From assembly GCA_034717835.1 (NCBI GenBank), contig JAYELZ010000035.1:1-5823 (forward strand): a stretch of DNA of 5,823 nt. The letters run 5' to 3'. Shown one piece after another: positions 1 to 5,823 of this stretch. The position numbers and the translations under genes are program-made. A model generated the notes under the pieces. That model had not been told where the DNA came from, made no database searches, and saw nothing but the letters and a program-made list of their open reading frames with translations. Source of the stretch: G713 sp034717835 (GTDB lineage Bacteria > Chloroflexota > Anaerolineae > B4-G1 > SLSP01). Each line of letters starts with the position of its first letter. Positions within the stretch are counted from its first letter, which is position 1.

Positions 1-2
1 CG

Positions 3-77
3 GGAGGCCGGCCCGAGCTGCGTGACCGGACTGGCGCGATCATGAGAAATCGCGGCTACGCGCCACCGGGCACTTGA
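3..77 (+). CDS. Possible 3' end of an upstream gene (partial)
   Basis: An open frame runs from the window edge to a TGA at 75-77 and would encode about 24 residues ending in the sequence GYAPPGT. I do not recognise it. The stretch is GC-rich like the molybdoenzyme gene and unlike the methyltransferase gene that follows, so it could be the end of the host gene next to which the restriction-modification operon was inserted. Frame 1 also stays open until a TGA at 43-45, and the reverse strand is open through part of this stretch, so strand and frame are not settled. The stop overlaps the -35 box of the next promoter. This is a weak call based only on an open frame and base composition. Confidence 0.25.
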   Translation, partial: GGRPELRDRTGAIMRNRGYAPPGT

Positions 78-101
78 TTTTGAGTCTCTCTTGAGTACAA
101 T
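74..101 (+). promoter_or_regulatory. Sigma70-type promoter of the restriction-modification operon
   Basis: A -35 box TTGATT (74-79) and a -10 box TACAAT (96-101) are separated by 16 bases. The -10 box matches the consensus at five of six positions and the -35 box at four of six. Transcription would start near 108-110 and leave a leader of about 60 bases before the methyltransferase ATG. It is the only convincing promoter seen upstream of the two restriction-modification genes, so it probably drives both. The match is by eye and the start point is inferred. Confidence 0.6.
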
Positions 102-109
102 AGAGAGAC
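84..109. promoter_or_regulatory. Inverted repeat overlapping the -10 box, candidate operator
   Basis: The arms GTCTCTC (84-90) and GAGAGAC (103-109) are perfect complements separated by 12 bases. Inside them TTG (91-93) and CAA (98-100) continue the symmetry, leaving the extra bases TA (101-102) as a bulge. The repeat covers part of the spacer, the whole -10 box and the expected start site, which is where a repressor would block polymerase. No controller (C) protein gene is seen, so the methyltransferase or an outside regulator could be the ligand. A 5' leader hairpin is less likely because most of the repeat lies upstream of the expected start. Confidence 0.5.
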
Positions 110-167
110 AAAACCAGGTAGGCCATTTTTATTACTTTTCCAGTCGTCCAAGAGGAACATTGCTAGC

Positions 168-1361
168 ATGACAAATTCAAATAAGACGATTGCCGCACAG
201 CGAAGTTACGCCATACTAAATGTAGATGAAGCCCGTGAGGTCGCCTCAGTCTGGATAGCAGAGATGGATTTGGAAGCAGCCATCTCCTTCGGCCTGCCGG
301 AGATTGACGACCGGTATCATATTTGGCGGGTCCCCTTACTAGCCAAAGATAGAGATACATTGATAGGAGAAGCGGTCGTTGACGCTTACACTTCCTTGGT
401 CTACGCAGCCAAATCAACCGACAAGGAGATGCTGGAGAGACGTCTGCTGCATAAAAAAGAACGCCAGCCACCACGTCACGTCAAGAACAAACATTACAAA
501 ATCTCAACCTTACGAAATACCATTGCGTGCGGCGATTCTGAAGAGATCTTGCCGCAATTACCAGCAGAATCTATTGATCTAATTTTCACCTCACCACCCT
601 ACTATAATGCCAGACCTGAATATAGTGAGTACATCAGTTATGAAGAATACCTCCTCAAGATGCGCAAGATCATCCAGCTAAGCCATCGAGTTTTGAACGA
701 AGGTCGTTTTTTTGTGATTAACGTATCACCAGTGCTTATCCGTCGCGCCAGCCGCAGCGAATCGTCGCGGAGAATCGCCGTACCATTTGACATCCATAGG
801 CTATTTATTGAAGAGGGATTTGATTTTATTGATGATATAATTTGGGTTAAGCCAGAGGGTGCAGGCTGGGCGACCGGACGAGGACGCCGGTTCGCCGCCG
901 ATAGAAATCCCTTGCAGTACAAAGCCGTCCCGGTCACTGAATATGTATTGGTGTACCGCAAAAAATCGGAGCACTTGATAGATTGGAATATACATGCTCA
1001 TCCCCGTCAGGATTTGGTGGCAGCTTCCAAAATCGAGGATGGCTACGAGACAACCAACATCTGGCACATTAAGCCTACTCACGATAAAAAACACCCCGCT
1101 GTATTCCCGGAGGAACTAGCCGCAAAAGTTGTACGCTATTATTCATTTATAGATGATGTGGTACTTGACCCCTTTGCTGGTATTGGCACCGTAGGATTGG
1201 CAGCCGTAAAAGCGCAACGACGTTTTGTGCTGATAGAAAAGAACCCCACGTACACAGATGAAATCTGTCAGCGAGCCAGAATGTGGTTGGGTAAGAAAAG
1301 AGTAGAGGATGTCTTCCTCATTGATTGTTCCCCCATTTATACTGATGATCTACTTCTATAA
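168..1361 (+). CDS. Beta-class site-specific DNA methyltransferase, probably N4-cytosine
   Basis: This 397-residue protein should transfer a methyl group from S-adenosylmethionine to a base in a specific DNA site and so protect the cell from the endonuclease encoded next. Catalytic motif IV is TSPPYYNARP (141-150). A motif X-like segment lies at 309-326 (HPAVFPEELAAK), motif I is LDPFAGIGTVGLAA (333-346), and the motif II acidic residue is Glu357. The order IV, then X and I, defines the beta class. SPPY rather than DPPY favours N4-cytosine as the product, but this is not proof. The target-recognition region should lie at about 265-305, between EYVLVYRKK (258-266) and motif X. The first 100 or so residues are an added domain before the catalytic core. 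The ATG follows AGAGGA (151-156) by 11 bases, and no other usual start codon is in frame after the stop at 81-83. The gene is AT-rich compared with the molybdoenzyme gene and lies 35 bases before its partner. Confidence 0.9.
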   Translation: MTNSNKTIAAQRSYAILNVDEAREVASVWIAEMDLEAAISFGLPEIDDRYHIWRVPLLAKDRDTLIGEAVVDAYTSLVYAAKSTDKEMLERRLLHKKERQPPRHVKNKHYKISTLRNTIACGDSEEILPQLPAESIDLIFTSPPYYNARPEYSEYISYEEYLLKMRKIIQLSHRVLNEGRFFVINVSPVLIRRASRSESSRRIAVPFDIHRLFIEEGFDFIDDIIWVKPEGAGWATGRGRRFAADRNPLQYKAVPVTEYVLVYRKKSEHLIDWNIHAHPRQDLVAASKIEDGYETTNIWHIKPTHDKKHPAVFPEELAAKVVRYYSFIDDVVLDPFAGIGTVGLAAVKAQRRFVLIEKNPTYTDEICQRARMWLGKKRVEDVFLIDCSPIYTDDLLL

Positions 1362-1383
1362 AATCCACCCAACGTGAAGTAAT

Positions 1384-1390
1384 AGAGGAG
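1384..1390 (+). promoter_or_regulatory. Ribosome binding site of the endonuclease gene
   Basis: AGAGGAG ends six bases before the ATG at 1397 and is closer to the ideal site than the AGAGGA of the methyltransferase gene. It decides for the ATG at 1397 over the out-of-frame ATG at 1392-1394. The 35-base gap holds no promoter or terminator that I can see, which supports co-transcription with the methyltransferase. Confidence 0.7.
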
Positions 1391-1396
1391 AATGCC

Positions 1397-2506
1397 ATGG
1401 CGCAGCAGCCAACAAAGATAGAGAGTTTATTGGGTTTAATGGGTACTGAATATGAAGAGCTGCTAAGTAAAAATGGGATGGAGCTAGTAAAAAAATTAGG
1501 TGCCGAGACCATTAAAACTATGGTCTTTGATGTTTTATCAGGGGAAAATCTACGTAATTCCACCGAGACTTTGACGCGCCGCCGATTAGCGGTATTAAAC
1601 GCTGCGACCGTCGCGATGTTTCTAAAGGGTACTGAAAAATACCCTAACTTCATCCAAGATTTACCACAAATTGCCGAAAGGATATTGAAACAGCAAAAAC
1701 TCTCTAAAGCCGAAAAATGGGTAACTCAATGGGCACTAGGACTTACCGGTAAAGCTCGACAAAATGTTCTCCGCGATGACGCTACCCTATTAACAGCATA
1801 TAGAAAACGCTACGTAGCCACTTGTGAGCAGGTTATCCAGGAAAGCATCCAATCTTTTGGCCCCTTGAATGGAGAACTAAAACTTGGGGACCGTATTATT
1901 ACCGAGCTAAGTTGGAAATTCATGGTTTACCTATTGGCTACGGTGGGAGCACAGACCCTAACTATCCGTGGCTCTGATAAGTCAATCCACGGCAAACTAT
2001 TTGAGCCGCTGATACTGGGAACATTGTTAAGCATATTGGGCTTTAAGTACATACCAGCAACTGACAACCGAGATTACAATAAACAGACGTTTTGGTTATC
2101 CTCATCCACTGGAGACCAAAGGGAAAGTGACGCCACAGCCCTTATCAGAGCCGGCCAAGGAGTACGTTTTGATATTGGCTTCATCGGTCGCGGAAATACC
2201 GAGATATCCTTGGACAAGGTGACACGTTTTGCGCGTGAAAGCGAGATAAATGATTCTAAATGGTTCATGGCAACTATTATAATTGTTGACCGCATCGGAA
2301 AAGATAGCCAAATCCAAGAAATAGCGCAAGAAGTTGGCGGCGATATTGTTCAAATGAGTATGGGATACTGGCCCCAAGAAGTTGCTCAAATACTGCACCG
2401 CAGGGTAGAGTTTGAACACCCCTTAGTCACTATGCCCCACTCTGAAATTAGAGAATACCTACAAAAATCCATCAGTTCAATTGAGCTCCTGGATTTCTTA
2501 TCTTAA
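1397..2506 (+). CDS. Type II restriction endonuclease, probably CfrBI-like
   Basis: This 369-residue protein is most likely the DNA-cleaving partner of the preceding methyltransferase. The N-terminal half (about 1-180) looks mostly helical. The probable nuclease core starts near HGKLFEPLILG (198-208, with Glu203) and continues through RESDATALIRAG (242-253) to VRFDIGFIGRGNTEISLDK (256-274). Asp259, Glu269 and Lys274 are plausible metal-binding and catalytic residues of a PD-(D/E)xK fold, although the usual ExK is here E-I-S with the Lys three residues later. From memory this block resembles the CfrBI family, which cuts CCWWGG and whose partner is an N4-cytosine methyltransferase; no search was possible. 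Hydrophobic strand and helix segments follow at 288-333. There is no signal peptide or membrane segment. Position directly after a methyltransferase gene and shared low GC support the role. Target sequence and cleavage activity are not shown by the sequence. Confidence 0.68.
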   Translation: MAQQPTKIESLLGLMGTEYEELLSKNGMELVKKLGAETIKTMVFDVLSGENLRNSTETLTRRRLAVLNAATVAMFLKGTEKYPNFIQDLPQIAERILKQQKLSKAEKWVTQWALGLTGKARQNVLRDDATLLTAYRKRYVATCEQVIQESIQSFGPLNGELKLGDRIITELSWKFMVYLLATVGAQTLTIRGSDKSIHGKLFEPLILGTLLSILGFKYIPATDNRDYNKQTFWLSSSTGDQRESDATALIRAGQGVRFDIGFIGRGNTEISLDKVTRFARESEINDSKWFMATIIIVDRIGKDSQIQEIAQEVGGDIVQMSMGYWPQEVAQILHRRVEFEHPLVTMPHSEIREYLQKSISSIELLDFLS

Positions 2507-2590
2507 TCGGCATACAACTTGAGCCGGTGTCTTCAGCAGGCCCACTAGTGGCCGGAATACCATGCCGGCTTACATAATAAGGAGAGATTT
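2507..2590 (+). other. Junction between the restriction-modification operon and the molybdoenzyme gene
   Basis: These 84 bases contain a 10-base palindrome CCACTAGTGG (2542-2551) and a possible 5-bp stem GCCGG (2551-2555) with CCGGC (2565-2569). Neither is followed by a T-tract, so I do not call a terminator, and transcription from the AT-rich operon could read into the next gene. I see no convincing promoter; CATAAT at 2573-2578 sits too close to the start codon. The ribosome binding site AAGGAGAG (2579-2586) lies just before the ATG at 2591 and is strong. Base composition changes from AT-rich to GC-rich across this stretch. Confidence 0.45.
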
Positions 2591-5545
<2,955 letters not shown>

Positions 5546-5560
5546 TGCTGGTACGGTCAA

Positions 5561-5585
5561 GTGGCTCGGTCAGGAGACCGGCCAC
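5561..5585 (+). other. Bulged hairpin just after the molybdoenzyme stop codon
   Basis: GTGGC (5561-5565) pairs with GCCAC (5581-5585) and CGGTC (5567-5571) pairs with GACCG (5576-5580), with T5566 bulged out and AGGA as the loop. This 10-bp stem starts 16 bases after the TAG and ends five bases before the terminator hairpin. It has no T-tract, so it is not a terminator by itself. It may protect the mRNA 3' end or assist termination; this role is inferred. Confidence 0.55.
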
Positions 5586-5590
5586 AGCTA

Positions 5591-5628
5591 GGCCGCCGTT
5601 CTCTTGGTAGAGAGCGGCGGCCCTTTTT
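5591..5628 (+). terminator. Rho-independent terminator of the molybdoenzyme gene
   Basis: GGCCGCCG (5591-5598) pairs perfectly with CGGCGGCC (5615-5622). The stem continues through TTCTCT (5599-5604) with AGAGAG (5609-5614), including one G:T pair, to give 14 pairs and a TGGT loop. C5623 and five T residues (5624-5628) follow. The strong GC-rich stem and T-tract place the transcript end about 80 bases after the stop codon. The reverse strand has no matching T-tract at the other side, so it works for + strand transcripts. Confidence 0.9.
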
Positions 5629-5648
5629 CGTTGCCTGGTAAAGCCATT

Positions 5649-5804
5649 GCCCGCGGCTAAAGACCACGGGCGACGTAGTTACGCCGACTGAAGTCGGCTA
5701 CCGGAGGCTGAAGCCAGCTGTCCACCTCTGGGGACAGGCACTAGTCGCTAGCCCCACGCGGGGATCAATCCCCGCGCTACGGAACTACGCCCCGTAAACG
5801 GGGC
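5649..5804. repeat. Cluster of five short palindromes with a two-base loop
   Basis: The units are: 5649-5671 (GCCCGCGG and CCACGGGC, one mismatch, imperfect near the loop), 5683-5698 (GCCGACT-GA-AGTCGGC), 5706-5715 (GGCT-GA-AGCC), 5757-5776 (CGCGGGGAT-CA-ATCCCCGCG) and 5789-5804 (GCCCCGT-AA-ACGGGGC). The last four close on a T:A pair around NA, so the centre reads TNAA, and the first has TAAA at its centre. The stems differ in sequence, while GCTAC or GCTAG follows three of them (second, fourth and fifth). A sixth stem without this centre is CTGTCC (5718-5723) with GGACAG (5732-5737). This resembles interspersed palindromes common in some GC-rich environmental genomes. No open frame of note lies in 5629-5823. 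Confidence 0.65.
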
Positions 5805-5823
5805 TAGCCCTCGCTCATTCGCT

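Noticed and set aside
394..399. CCTTGG as a self-regulatory CfrBI site
   Set aside because: It lies inside the methyltransferase gene, well after the promoter, and the target specificity is itself unproven.
163..474. A reverse-strand frame opposite the methyltransferase start
   Set aside because: Its predicted peptide has an Arg/Leu/Pro-rich, low-complexity look, and the + strand gene has a ribosome binding site, promoter and recognisable motifs downstream in the same frame.
2539..2569. Terminator after the endonuclease gene
   Set aside because: The palindrome and short stem here are not followed by a T-tract, and the best stem has only five pairs.
5649..5804. CRISPR array
   Set aside because: The palindromes differ in sequence and spacing, so there is no constant repeat with unique spacers.

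Overview
The window holds three complete genes on the + strand, a possible fragment of a fourth at the left edge, and a repeat-rich right end. Two DNA styles meet here. The first two genes are AT-rich (for example 24 G+C in the 60 bases 1681-1740). The third gene and both edges are GC-rich (37 G+C in 4921-4980). The GC-rich host style, a single-chain aldehyde-oxidoreductase-like molybdoenzyme and many short palindromes with a two-base loop at the right end suggest an environmental bacterium, perhaps of the Chloroflexota. That assignment is inference and weak.

Layout: bases 1-77 may be the tail of an upstream gene. Bases 74-109 hold a good sigma70-type promoter overlapped by an inverted repeat. 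Bases 168-1361 encode a beta-class DNA methyltransferase, probably of the N4-cytosine type. Bases 1397-2506 encode a protein that looks like its partner restriction endonuclease, probably CfrBI-like. With a 35-base gap and one upstream promoter, the two form a compact type II restriction-modification operon with the methyltransferase first. It appears to have been inserted into GC-rich host DNA.

Bases 2591-5545 encode a 984-residue protein of the xanthine oxidase/aldehyde oxidoreductase family, in the order small [2Fe-2S] region, proline-rich linker, large molybdopterin region. Its molybdopterin part looks intact, including the catalytic Glu. In its iron-sulfur part all eight cluster-ligand cysteines are replaced (Ser38, Gly43, Ser46, Ile58, Ser105, Asp108, Ser140, Glu142), although the surrounding sequence and spacing are kept. 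This is the most unusual thing in the window: a molybdoenzyme that has apparently kept the fold of its electron-transfer domain but lost both clusters, with no FAD subunit or replacement small subunit in view.

After this gene come a bulged hairpin and a strong Rho-independent terminator (to 5628). The remaining 195 bases carry no gene but hold a cluster of at least five palindromes with the same design: a stem closed by T:A around a two-base loop ending in A.
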